Assembly (NCBI GenBank): GCA_018901625.1
Contig: JAHIEM010000109.1
Span: forward strand, 1 to 8,524
Origin: Nanobdellota archaeon
GTDB taxonomy: Archaea; Nanobdellota; Nanobdellia; Pacearchaeales; GW2011-AR1
Reading direction: 5' to 3'
Length of the DNA stretch: 8,524 nt
Positions 1 to 5,359 of the stretch are shown piece by piece. Position 1 is the stretch's first letter; every line of letters starts with the position of its first letter. Under the pieces are notes generated by a model. The model did not search any database. It was not told where the DNA came from and worked only from the letters and a program-made list of their open reading frames with translations. Made by a program: the position numbers and the translations under genes.

Positions 1-80
1 ACGAGTTTCTCTATCTTAATCTCATCATATCTGTTCTTCTTCACTTTCTTCTCAGCCTTGTTTGTTTTTTTGCCTGCCAT
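1..80 (-). CDS. rpl5: Large-subunit ribosomal protein uL5, N-terminal part only (cut by window edge)
   Basis: Twenty-six codons from an ATG at 80-78 run off the left edge. The peptide is a lysine-rich leader ending in DEIKIEKLV, which fits the start of archaeal uL5, where an 'R/K-I-E-K-V' strand opens the conserved domain. uL5 binds 5S rRNA and helps form the central protuberance of the large subunit. The start lies one base past the eS4 stop, so it is probably translated by coupling. In archaeal clusters uL5 directly follows eS4, which supports the call more than the short sequence does. The rest of the gene is outside the window. Confidence 0.75.
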   Translation of the reverse strand, partial: MAGKKTNKAEKKVKKNRYDEIKIEKL

Positions 81-81
81 T

Positions 82-702
82 TTAAATTGCCATCAATCTT
101 TCAAGTTCTAGGTTAACACTTCCCTTGCCTATCTTGACATCAGCTTTATTTATTGCAACCTTCTCAATCTTTCCTTCTTCTCCAATGTGGCTTCCAGAGA
201 TTACTAGAACATTAGCCCCCTCTTTCATCTGAATTATCTTTTCTACTTTGTTCTCCTTAAAACTAAACACAACAGAATCTCCAGTAGTAATCTTCTCGCT
301 AGTCAAGAAATTTCTCCCATCACTTAGATTAATCTGCACCCTGTGTTTCTTAAGTATACTCTTTCCTATAACCTTTGAAATCTTCTTAAGTTCTTTAGTC
401 TCCTCAAGTGAAAACTTTTTATCTTTGATAATCAGTTTGTAGTTCTTATCTCCCACACCCAAGACATCAAAAACCCCAAGTGGGAATTTCTCATCTTTAA
501 TATTTTTCCCATTAACCTTTATCTTCTCAAGCAGAATAACTCTCTTTACCTCTCTCTTAGTCTTTCCTATCTTTAATATGTCTCTGAGCACTACTAGAAC
601 TGGAATTCCACTATCCTGATTATGGCTGGCTACCACTAAGAACTTTGTCCCTTTTCTTGGAATCGGCCATAATTTCGAAATCTCACTTCTTGTTCTGTGC
701 AT
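82..702 (-). CDS. rps4e: Small-subunit ribosomal protein eS4
   Basis: eS4 is an archaeal/eukaryotic small-subunit protein that binds 16S rRNA. With the chosen start it has 206 residues, somewhat shorter than common archaeal versions (about 235-245). Visible features are the N-terminal WPIPRKGTKFLV motif, an S4-like RNA-binding region (IPVLVVLRDIL through KVNGK), and a C-terminal KOW segment (GANVLVISGSHIGEEGKI). An in-frame ATG at 768 would add 22 residues, but that stretch is only the shadow of the lysine-rich tail of uL24 in another frame. The ATG at 702-700 (MHRTRSEISKLW) matches the expected family start and gives a 20-nt overlap with uL24. No clear Shine-Dalgarno precedes it, so coupling to uL24 is likely. 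It is followed at one base by uL5. Confidence 0.93.
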   Translation of the reverse strand: MHRTRSEISKLWPIPRKGTKFLVVASHNQDSGIPVLVVLRDILKIGKTKREVKRVILLEKIKVNGKNIKDEKFPLGVFDVLGVGDKNYKLIIKDKKFSLEETKELKKISKVIGKSILKKHRVQINLSDGRNFLTSEKITTGDSVVFSFKENKVEKIIQMKEGANVLVISGSHIGEEGKIEKVAINKADVKIGKGSVNLELERLMAI

Positions 703-1108
703 TTTCTTTGTTTTCTGTTTTTTCTTTAGTTTCTTCTGGCTTTTTCTCTTTCTTCTGCCCCCTTGCATCTGTAAGTTCAGTTATCTGAACTTTGCTAGGG
801 TGAAAATAAACATTAATTTTTGTTCCATCCTTCTTCTGGTTCTGCAAGCCTTCAACTGTAACTCTCTGTTTCTTAAAATCAACACTCGCAATTTTCCCAG
901 ACTTCCCTGCAAGCTTGCCCCTCATAATTTTCACAATATCTCCCTTCCTTACTTCAACACTCCTCTTCCCAATCTTTTTTCTTAAGTCCTTTGAAACATT
1001 TCCTGCCATGAATTTATATTTAATATGCAAGGGGGCATTTGCTCTGTACTTTCTCTGCTTTCTTACCTGCCTGCTTCCTATCCATGCTGTTGAAAATTTC
1101 TTTTTCAT
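683..1108 (-). CDS. rpl24: Large-subunit ribosomal protein uL24
   Basis: uL24 is an assembly-initiating protein of the large subunit that binds 23S rRNA near the exit tunnel. The 141-residue product starts with the archaeal KFSTAWIGSRQVRKQRKYR region. The body has a KOW motif at about residues 55-75 (KGDIVKIMRGKLAGKSGKI), followed by HPSKVQITEL. Residues 118-141 are a lysine/glutamate-rich tail of low complexity that looks unstructured. The start at 1108 is preceded by GAGGA eight bases upstream, fitting re-initiation after the 50-nt gap from uL14. The 3' end overlaps eS4. Confidence 0.96.
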   Translation of the reverse strand: MKKKFSTAWIGSRQVRKQRKYRANAPLHIKYKFMAGNVSKDLRKKIGKRSVEVRKGDIVKIMRGKLAGKSGKIASVDFKKQRVTVEGLQNQKKDGTKINVYFHPSKVQITELTDARGQKKEKKPEETKEKTENKENAQNKK

Positions 1109-1116
1109 TTTAATAA

Positions 1117-1121
1117 TCCTC
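1117..1121 (-). promoter_or_regulatory. Shine-Dalgarno of uL24
   Basis: GAGGA on the minus strand, eight bases before the uL24 ATG. It supports the ATG at 1108-1106 as the true start after a 50-nt spacer from uL14. The spacer also holds an A/T-rich CTTTTAAAAT stretch, but no convincing promoter or terminator was seen. Confidence 0.7.
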
Positions 1122-1158
1122 AGATTTTAAAAGGCTGAAAAATTTATTTTTCTTCATC

Positions 1159-1560
1159 TTATACAACTGATTGCGCAATCTTCGCAACCTCCTTCCATCT
1201 TTCTTGAATCTCTCTCGGAACAGGTCCCTTTACCTGTGTTCCCTTTGGATTTCCTTTTTCATCTTTGAACAGCACAACTGCATTGTCTGTAAATGCGATT
1301 CTCTCTCCAGTCAATCTTCTGTAAGGTTTCTTCTGCCTTATCACAACCGCATCAAACACTTTGCCTTTCATTTCAGGATCTCCTACTCTGACAGAAACCT
1401 TGACCCAATCCCCTATTTTAGCTGACTGCTGTCTTCCTTTCTTTGATTTTCCTTTCTTAACTCCAGTTATCTTGACAATTCGCGCTCCAGAATTATCTGA
1501 AGCTAAAACTAAACTTCCAATATTCAACCCTGCTGTTGCTCTCGCTGATATAGCTTTCAT
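1159..1560 (-). CDS. rpl14: Large-subunit ribosomal protein uL14
   Basis: uL14 lies at the subunit interface of the large subunit and contributes to intersubunit bridges and the factor-binding region. The 133-residue product has the full archaeal architecture: a DNSGAR motif at residues 22-27, IGDWVKVSVRVGDPEMKGKVF, the VVIRQKKPYRR core at 73-82, FTDNAVVLF, and the C-terminal GPVPREIQERW helix. Length is normal for the family. Its ATG overlaps the uS17 stop by four bases (ATGA), indicating translational coupling. Nothing looks altered. Confidence 0.97.
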   Translation of the reverse strand: MKAISARATAGLNIGSLVLASDNSGARIVKITGVKKGKSKKGRQQSAKIGDWVKVSVRVGDPEMKGKVFDAVVIRQKKPYRRLTGERIAFTDNAVVLFKDEKGNPKGTQVKGPVPREIQERWKEVAKIAQSVV

Positions 1561-1919
1561 TTTCCCTTTTCCTTATCTTTAGTTCTAATCGTCTTGATGT
1601 AAACAAAATGTATAATCTTGCTTAGTGGTCTGCATTCCTGAATCTGAACATAATCTCCTATCTGAACACTTTGCTCCTTGCACATCGGAACTCTTGCGTG
1701 AAGCCTGGTCTTCTTTTTCATATATCTCTCATATTTTTTTATGTAAACTGTTCTCTCTAACTCTATTGCAATTCTTCTCAGATGCTTCTTTACAACTGTT
1801 CCTTCAAAGATTCTCCCTCTTGCAGACAGAGTTCCGTGCTCTGGGCACTGCTTGTCATCACACACAGCGCCAGCTGCAATTTCTTTCTTCTTTTCTTCTA
1901 TTTTTTCTTTCTTCTCCAT
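1557..1919 (-). CDS. rps17: Small-subunit ribosomal protein uS17
   Basis: uS17 is an early-binding small-subunit protein that contacts 16S rRNA through an OB-like fold. The 120-residue product has a lysine/glutamate-rich N-terminus, then the archaeal CDDKQCPEHG segment (Cys20, Cys25), the barrel (GRIFEGTVVKK through KKYERYMKKKTRLHAR), and the signature ECRPLSK near residues 95-101. Two further cysteines, Cys80 and Cys96, are present; four-cysteine metal binding is possible but is inference. AGGAG lies eight bases before the ATG. The gene overlaps uL14 by four bases. The gene that usually precedes it in archaea, rnp1, is not in the 58-nt gap to aIF1. Confidence 0.96.
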   Translation of the reverse strand: MEKKEKIEEKKKEIAAGAVCDDKQCPEHGTLSARGRIFEGTVVKKHLRRIAIELERTVYIKKYERYMKKKTRLHARVPMCKEQSVQIGDYVQIQECRPLSKIIHFVYIKTIRTKDKEKGK

Positions 1920-1927
1920 TTTTCTTT

Positions 1928-1932
1928 CTCCT
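1928..1932 (-). promoter_or_regulatory. Shine-Dalgarno of uS17
   Basis: AGGAG on the minus strand, eight bases before the uS17 ATG, supports that start. It overlaps the stop codon (1933-1931) of a 16-codon TTG-initiated reading frame in the same spacer, so translation of that frame, if it occurs, would deliver ribosomes onto this site. Confidence 0.7.
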
Positions 1933-1981
1933 AGTCGATTTTTGGAATTTCTTCCTGCTCTTTTTTCTCGTCTGCTTTCAA
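1931..1981 (-). other. Possible 16-codon TTG-initiated small ORF between aIF1 and uS17
   Basis: A TTG at 1981-1979 overlaps the aIF1 stop in a TTGA arrangement, the TTG counterpart of the ATGA overlaps seen elsewhere in this operon. The frame stays open for 16 codons (LKADEKKEQEEIPKID) and ends in a TAG that lies inside the uS17 Shine-Dalgarno. The arrangement would carry ribosomes across the 58-nt spacer. The peptide is highly charged and resembles no protein I recognise. It could equally be chance or the remnant of a deleted gene. Only the reading frame and overlaps are seen; function is unknown. Confidence 0.25.
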
Positions 1982-2277
1982 TCGCTTATGGATTCTTCTG
2001 AAAATCCAAGGTTTACAAGGATAGGCTTTATTCTCTTCCTATGGTCCCCCTGCAACTCCACTATGTTGTTCTTCACAGTCCCACCGCACGCAAGCACTTG
2101 CTTCAAATCTTTGGCTATCTCCTTGATGTTGACGCCCTCTCCAATCCCTGAAACTAGGGTGGTCGGCTTGCCAAATGCCCGCTTCACTGTGCTAACCTGG
2201 ATTCTCTGTTCGCTCTTTGCGATTTCTTCACAAACACAAGCCTGTTTTGGCAGGCCGCATTTTGGGCATATATCCAT
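1978..2277 (-). CDS. Archaeal translation initiation factor aIF1 (SUI1 family)
   Basis: aIF1 binds the small subunit near the P site and enforces start-codon selection. The 99-residue product has an N-terminal zinc-ribbon-like motif, CPKCG at residues 4-8 plus CVC at 14-16 (four cysteines), typical of archaeal homologues. The SUI1 domain follows: RIQVSTVKRAFGKPTTLVSGI, then LKQVLACGGTVKNN and the QGDHRKRIKPILVNLGF signature near the C-terminus. Length is normal. The ATG shares one base with the uL29 stop (TAATG), so the gene is co-translated with ribosomal proteins. Its presence inside the cluster marks the operon as archaeal. Confidence 0.97.
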   Translation of the reverse strand: MDICPKCGLPKQACVCEEIAKSEQRIQVSTVKRAFGKPTTLVSGIGEGVNIKEIAKDLKQVLACGGTVKNNIVELQGDHRKRIKPILVNLGFSEESISD

Positions 2278-2468
2278 TATTTGTTTTCCAAACTCGGTTT
2301 AGTTTGGACTGTTAACAATCTTGCTATTGCCTTTTTAATCTCTTTGGTTTTTCCCTTATTCTGCCTGTTTGCAGCTATACCCTTCTTTATTAGCTCTATT
2401 TTTAATTCTTTCATTTTTTCCACTCTCGCCTTGTCATCTAGCTTCTCAATCTCTTTAAATTTCTTCAT
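2277..2468 (-). CDS. rpl29: Large-subunit ribosomal protein uL29
   Basis: uL29 is a small two-helix protein beside the tunnel exit, next to uL23, where nascent-chain factors such as SRP dock. The 63-residue product is predicted almost wholly helical, with KFKEIEKLDDKARVEKMKELKIELIK forming one arm and the conserved TKEIKKAIARLLTV segment the other. This is the expected length and sequence pattern. It overlaps uS3 by four bases (ATGA) upstream and aIF1 by one base downstream, so it is embedded in a translationally coupled run. Confidence 0.93.
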   Translation of the reverse strand: MKKFKEIEKLDDKARVEKMKELKIELIKKGIAANRQNKGKTKEIKKAIARLLTVQTKPSLENK

Positions 2469-3184
2469 TTCTCAATTACCTCCACAATCTCTGCGGGAAT
2501 CTCTTTTACTCTCTTCTTTCTCTTAGTCTTTTTAGCTGGTTTCTCTTCAACATCACTCACAAACAGGGGCATCTTAATCTGATTTTTTAATTCATCATCA
2601 ATTATAATCCGGTCGTGTATCTTTGCATCTGCTGGAAGAATAGCCGCCTTTACTCCAATGACTCCCATCCTCGTTCTAGCAACAGCCCCTGCTCTATTTA
2701 CAATTTTAGCAGTATCCCCAGTTTTTTTAAGATATCCTGAAGCAAATCTCCAGGACTTAGCTCTCTCCGAAGGCAACTTGCCTGAAAGCCTTAACTCAAC
2801 TCCTAACGCGCCTGCTTTCATTATCTTATCCACCATTCTATAAGCAATTATCTTAAACTTCAAGCTCCCAAGTCTCTCTAGCATCATGGCAATCTCGTCT
2901 GCAACTGACTGCGCATCAAACTCTGGTTTCTGGATTTCCAGAATCTCTATGTTTGGGTTCTCAAGCTTAAACTGTCTTTTTAAAACACGAGTCAGCTCAG
3001 ATATCTTCTCCCCTCTTCTTCCAATAACATATCCTGGCATTGTAGTTGAAATAATAATCTTCTCTCCAATAGGTGTGTACTCAATTCCAACACTGGATAT
3101 TCTTCCCTTTCCGAGATTTCTCTTTACAAACTCTTTCACATTCAGCTCATCTTTCTTTAACTGCACGAATTTTTTTTCTTCCAT
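2465..3184 (-). CDS. rps3: Small-subunit ribosomal protein uS3
   Basis: uS3 sits at the mRNA entry site of the small subunit. The 239-residue product has an N-terminal KH type-2 domain with the GXXG loop GRRG at residues 55-58 inside PGYVIGRRGEKI. The C-terminal domain includes GALGVELRLSGKLPSERAKSWRFASGYLKK from about 125 and GVIGVKAAILP at 175-184. The last 25 residues are a basic, low-complexity tail. GAGGT lies nine bases before the ATG. An 86-nt spacer with a palindromic element separates it from uL22, which is unusually wide for this operon and may carry an internal promoter. It overlaps uL29 by four bases. Confidence 0.97.
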   Translation of the reverse strand: MEEKKFVQLKKDELNVKEFVKRNLGKGRISSVGIEYTPIGEKIIISTTMPGYVIGRRGEKISELTRVLKRQFKLENPNIEILEIQKPEFDAQSVADEIAMMLERLGSLKFKIIAYRMVDKIMKAGALGVELRLSGKLPSERAKSWRFASGYLKKTGDTAKIVNRAGAVARTRMGVIGVKAAILPADAKIHDRIIIDDELKNQIKMPLFVSDVEEKPAKKTKRKKRVKEIPAEIVEVIEK

Positions 3185-3193
3185 GTAGAGCTT

Positions 3194-3198
3194 ACCTC
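3194..3198 (-). promoter_or_regulatory. Shine-Dalgarno of uS3
   Basis: GAGGT on the minus strand, nine bases before the uS3 ATG, fixes that start. It lies between the palindromic element and the gene. Confidence 0.65.
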
Positions 3199-3209
3199 TT
3201 AAGCGAGAT

Positions 3210-3248
3210 AGCTTGGGGATTTCTCAAAATCTCCAAGATTTTAAATTT
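3210..3248 (-). promoter_or_regulatory. Palindromic element copy B, upstream of uS3: possible internal promoter/operator or RNA hairpin
   Basis: On the minus strand the element begins with TATA-like AAATTTAAAA (3248-3239), followed by an 11-bp inverted repeat, arms 3237-3227 and 3222-3212, with a 4-nt loop. The arms carry one mismatch, which would be A.C in the transcript. It ends 27 nt before the uS3 ATG. Apart from the loop, it is nearly identical to the element in front of uL2, with two substitutions outside the loop. The repetition and near-identical placement suggest a shared control site. Whether it acts as DNA (operator over the start site of an internal promoter) or as RNA cannot be told from sequence. 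Confidence 0.55.
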
Positions 3249-3270
3249 ACTTCTTAAATTTGAATTCATC

Positions 3271-3870
3271 TTACTTTTTCTCCTTGATTTCTTTTTTATT
3301 TTCTCTTGCTTCCAGATAAACATTTGTCCTCTTAAACCTCATGCTTCCACCTCTCTTGAATGGTCTTGAAGCATCATTTGCAATTGCAACAGTGATTATC
3401 GGATTATCCACACTGTTTACAGAGCAGTTAGCACTAAGTGTCCTTAATAACTTAATAAAAACCTTGCTGGCATTTACAGGGTATCTCCCGCTCATTAAAT
3501 TTCCTTTTCTATGCGGAATTTCTCCTTTCATGGGTATTGGTCTCTTCAAGCTCACAACCTTTTCTAAATCTGCTGTCATATTCTCAATCTTCTTTCCTCT
3601 GATATAATCGCAAATTGCCATTGAATGTTTCTTAGAAATTCTCAAATCATTTCCCCTCACAATTGCCTTATCTTTCTTAGGAATCTCTTTCTTCTTTCCC
3701 TTTTTCTTCTCTTCTTCTGGCTTTGTTTCAGCGCTCTCAACTTTCTTTTCTTGTTCTTTAATTTCTTCTTTTGCCTCTTCCTTCTTTTCTGTTTTTATTG
3801 GAGCAGGAGCTATCTTCTGCTTTTTTTCAATAGGTTTCTGCTTGTCAGGCGTGTATTGTTTTTCTGTCAT
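3271..3870 (-). CDS. rpl22: Large-subunit ribosomal protein uL22 with a long N-terminal extension
   Basis: uL22 lines the peptide exit tunnel. The conserved archaeal core starts near residue 69 (AIVRGNDLRISKKHSMAICDYI) and includes KRPIPMKGEIPHRKG, SGRYPVNASKVFIKLL and the C-terminal strand MRFKRTNVYLEAR. In front of it is a 68-residue lysine/glutamate/proline-rich, low-complexity extension that looks unstructured and makes the protein (199 residues) longer than common archaeal versions of about 150. There is no internal ATG before the core (the first is Met84, inside it), so the extension is probably translated. The start is one base after the uS19 stop, consistent with coupling. An 86-nt spacer follows before uS3. 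Confidence 0.95.
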   Translation of the reverse strand: MTEKQYTPDKQKPIEKKQKIAPAPIKTEKKEEAKEEIKEQEKKVESAETKPEEEKKKGKKKEIPKKDKAIVRGNDLRISKKHSMAICDYIRGKKIENMTADLEKVVSLKRPIPMKGEIPHRKGNLMSGRYPVNASKVFIKLLRTLSANCSVNSVDNPIITVAIANDASRPFKRGGSMRFKRTNVYLEARENKKEIKEKK

Positions 3871-3871
3871 T

Positions 3872-4258
3872 TTATTTCACACTTAATGCTGAAGATGATT
3901 TAGTTGCGCCAATTCCAGGTGATCCGTGTTCAACTTTCCTTCTTGTCTGGGCAAACTCTCCAAGTCTGTGCCCAAGCATTTCAGGAATTATTTTCACCTG
4001 GAAAAATTCTTTTCCATTATGCACAAACACAGTATAATCAACCATGTCAGGAACAATTACAAGCTCTCTGGAGTGGGTTCGTATCTGCTTTCCCTGTTCA
4101 GCTCTCTTTCTGCACTTCTTCACAAACTTTTCAATAACTTCAAAATGCCTTAAAACAGCTCTCCTCGAATCAGCCCCAAGATATTTTGCAAACTCCCGAG
4201 TATCTAGCTTCTTCAATTCTTCAAGTTTAAGCCCGCGATAGCTGAACTCCTTAGGCAT
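3872..4258 (-). CDS. rps19: Small-subunit ribosomal protein uS19
   Basis: uS19 is in the head of the small subunit and contacts A-site tRNA and the intersubunit bridge region. The 128-residue product is a normal archaeal form: an N-terminal FSYRGLKLEELKKLD helix region, IRTHSRELVIVPDMVDYTVFVHNGKEF, and the signature GHRLGEFAQTRRKVEHG at 96-112, followed by GIGATKSS. Its start codon lies inside the last codons of the upstream homing endonuclease gene (8-nt overlap), with AAGGAG nine bases upstream also inside that gene. It should therefore now depend on the inserted gene for ribosome entry. uL22 begins one base after its stop. Confidence 0.97.
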   Translation of the reverse strand: MPKEFSYRGLKLEELKKLDTREFAKYLGADSRRAVLRHFEVIEKFVKKCRKRAEQGKQIRTHSRELVIVPDMVDYTVFVHNGKEFFQVKIIPEMLGHRLGEFAQTRRKVEHGSPGIGATKSSSALSVK

Positions 4259-5192
4259 ATTCTATTTCTCCTTCTAATTTTTTTAAATCTAAGAGATTTA
4301 TATTGTTTCTAACTAATATTGGCAAACATTTTCCACTTTGCCAGTTATAAGTTGTTGCAACAGATACATTTAATCTTTCTGCAATATCCTTTCTTGTTAG
4401 GTTCTCCCCAACCAATCGCACAAATTCATTATATCTCTCCAAAGAAGAAGCATGGTTTTTCAAATGAGTCCTGATAACTTCTCTTAAATTTTTCTGCTTT
4501 CTTAATATACTAAAACCCACTTCATTATAAAAATTAATTAAGGAAGATAACTTTTGTATTCTTAGGATATAATAACTTTCGCTCTCATCTTCTCTGTTTT
4601 CTCTAAAAAGAGAAGAAGAAATATTCAATTTAGTTAACAGTTCTTTGCAAATCTCTAAAATTTCTTTCCTTTTTTGGGTAACTTGAGCATATCTTTTAAT
4701 AACTGTTCCTTCAGCATCAAAAAATCCACTTAAAAAGTTAGCAATTGCTATGTCTCCTCCAGACTTTATAAATTCTTTTATCTCATCTAAACTCTTATTT
4801 CTTATCCACTCTGCAAAGTCTTTATCGATTCTTTGAACAAAAAATCTATTTCCATATTTTTTAATATTAATTTTTCGATTCAGTATTTTTTCTAAATACA
4901 TATGGAATTTCAAGGCAAAATCTTCATCATTCACAAATATCCCTAATTTTTTAGGGGAAGTTCTGTCCCCAAACCACGCACCCAAAATATATGCCAATTC
5001 GGTACTTATTTCTGGTTTAAAAGAGGGGGACAGATAAGGATGTTTTATTCCCATCCTATTAGATTTACTTGCCACTGAATAATACTTCCTCCCAAATTGT
5101 TTAGCAATGTCAGATACAGGAACCCCCGTGCTAACTAACTTCTTTAAATTATTAATTTCTTCCTGTTTCCATCTCGGTTTTTCTTTTGGCAT
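4251..5192 (-). CDS. LAGLIDADG homing endonuclease inserted between uL2 and uS19
   Basis: The 313-residue product carries two LAGLIDADG motifs: AYILGAWFGD near residues 67-76 and FLSGFFDAEG at 153-162. The acids expected to bind the catalytic metal, Asp76 and Glu161, are both present, so a single chain could cut DNA as a pseudo-symmetric monomer. Residues ~8-48 form a predicted helix-turn-helix (SDIAKQFGRKYYSVASKSNRMGI), and ~262-290 a second one (TRKDIAERLNVSVATTYNWQ), likely extra DNA-contacting modules. There is no intein splicing block and no interrupted gene, so it is free-standing. Three sampled 60-base lines hold 12-19 G/C, against 28-31 in lines of uL2 and uL3, suggesting foreign origin. 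The start has only a weak GGGGGG 14 bases upstream; no stop or frameshift breaks the gene. Maturase activity is an alternative but less likely. Confidence 0.92.
   Translation of the reverse strand: MPKEKPRWKQEEINNLKKLVSTGVPVSDIAKQFGRKYYSVASKSNRMGIKHPYLSPSFKPEISTELAYILGAWFGDRTSPKKLGIFVNDEDFALKFHMYLEKILNRKINIKKYGNRFFVQRIDKDFAEWIRNKSLDEIKEFIKSGGDIAIANFLSGFFDAEGTVIKRYAQVTQKRKEILEICKELLTKLNISSSLFRENREDESESYYILRIQKLSSLINFYNEVGFSILRKQKNLREVIRTHLKNHASSLERYNEFVRLVGENLTRKDIAERLNVSVATTYNWQSGKCLPILVRNNINLLDLKKLEGEIEYA
4268..4273 (-). promoter_or_regulatory. Shine-Dalgarno of uS19, located inside the homing endonuclease gene
   Basis: AAGGAG on the minus strand, nine bases before the uS19 ATG. It is encoded by codons of the last residues of the endonuclease (LEGEI). 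The site shows that uS19 can still be initiated despite the insertion, and that its translation is physically linked to the inserted gene. Confidence 0.75.
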
Positions 5193-5194
5193 GT

Positions 5195-5359
5195 TTATAA
5201 TCTATACCCCCCATATATTCTATTAATTTGATAATAATTGTTAACTTGTCCACTTCTTACGCTTAATTGCGGGCATCTTCTTCTTAATCTTTCCTTTTCC
5301 ATATCCTCTTCAACTCTTAATAAACCTTCTACAAATTTTTGATTTTGTGTTTTATCCAT
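5195..5359 (-). CDS. Unrecognised 54-residue small ORF at the start of the inserted segment
   Basis: An ATG at 5359-5357 shares one base with the uL2 stop (TAATG), and the frame stays open for 54 codons to a TAA at 5197-5195, two bases before the endonuclease ATG. GGGAGG, encoded by the end of uL2, lies 11 bases upstream. The predicted peptide has a charged, helix-prone first half (FVEGLLRVEEDMEKERLRRR) and a tyrosine/asparagine-rich second half (NNYYQINRIYGGYRL). It has one cysteine and no membrane segment. I do not recognise the family. The exact fit between two genes and the Shine-Dalgarno support a real gene; A+T-rich DNA and short length leave chance possible. It may belong to the mobile endonuclease package. 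Confidence 0.5.
   Translation of the reverse strand: MDKTQNQKFVEGLLRVEEDMEKERLRRRCPQLSVRSGQVNNYYQINRIYGGYRL

Noticed and set aside
703..768. N-terminal 22 residues of eS4 if started at 768
   Set aside because: The Lys/Arg-rich stretch is the frame-shifted image of the uL24 tail, and the family start fits the ATG at 702.
1625..2302. A 225-codon open frame on the plus strand opposite uS17 and aIF1
   Set aside because: It is the antisense shadow of well-identified genes; the product is a Phe/Ser/Leu-rich string typical of the reverse strand of lysine-rich genes, with no recognisable domain.
4251..5359. The endonuclease as part of an intein or an archaeal (bulge-helix-bulge) intron
   Set aside because: Flanking uL2 and uS19 are both complete with proper stop and start, there are no splicing blocks in the protein, and I saw no bulge-helix-bulge structure at the borders.
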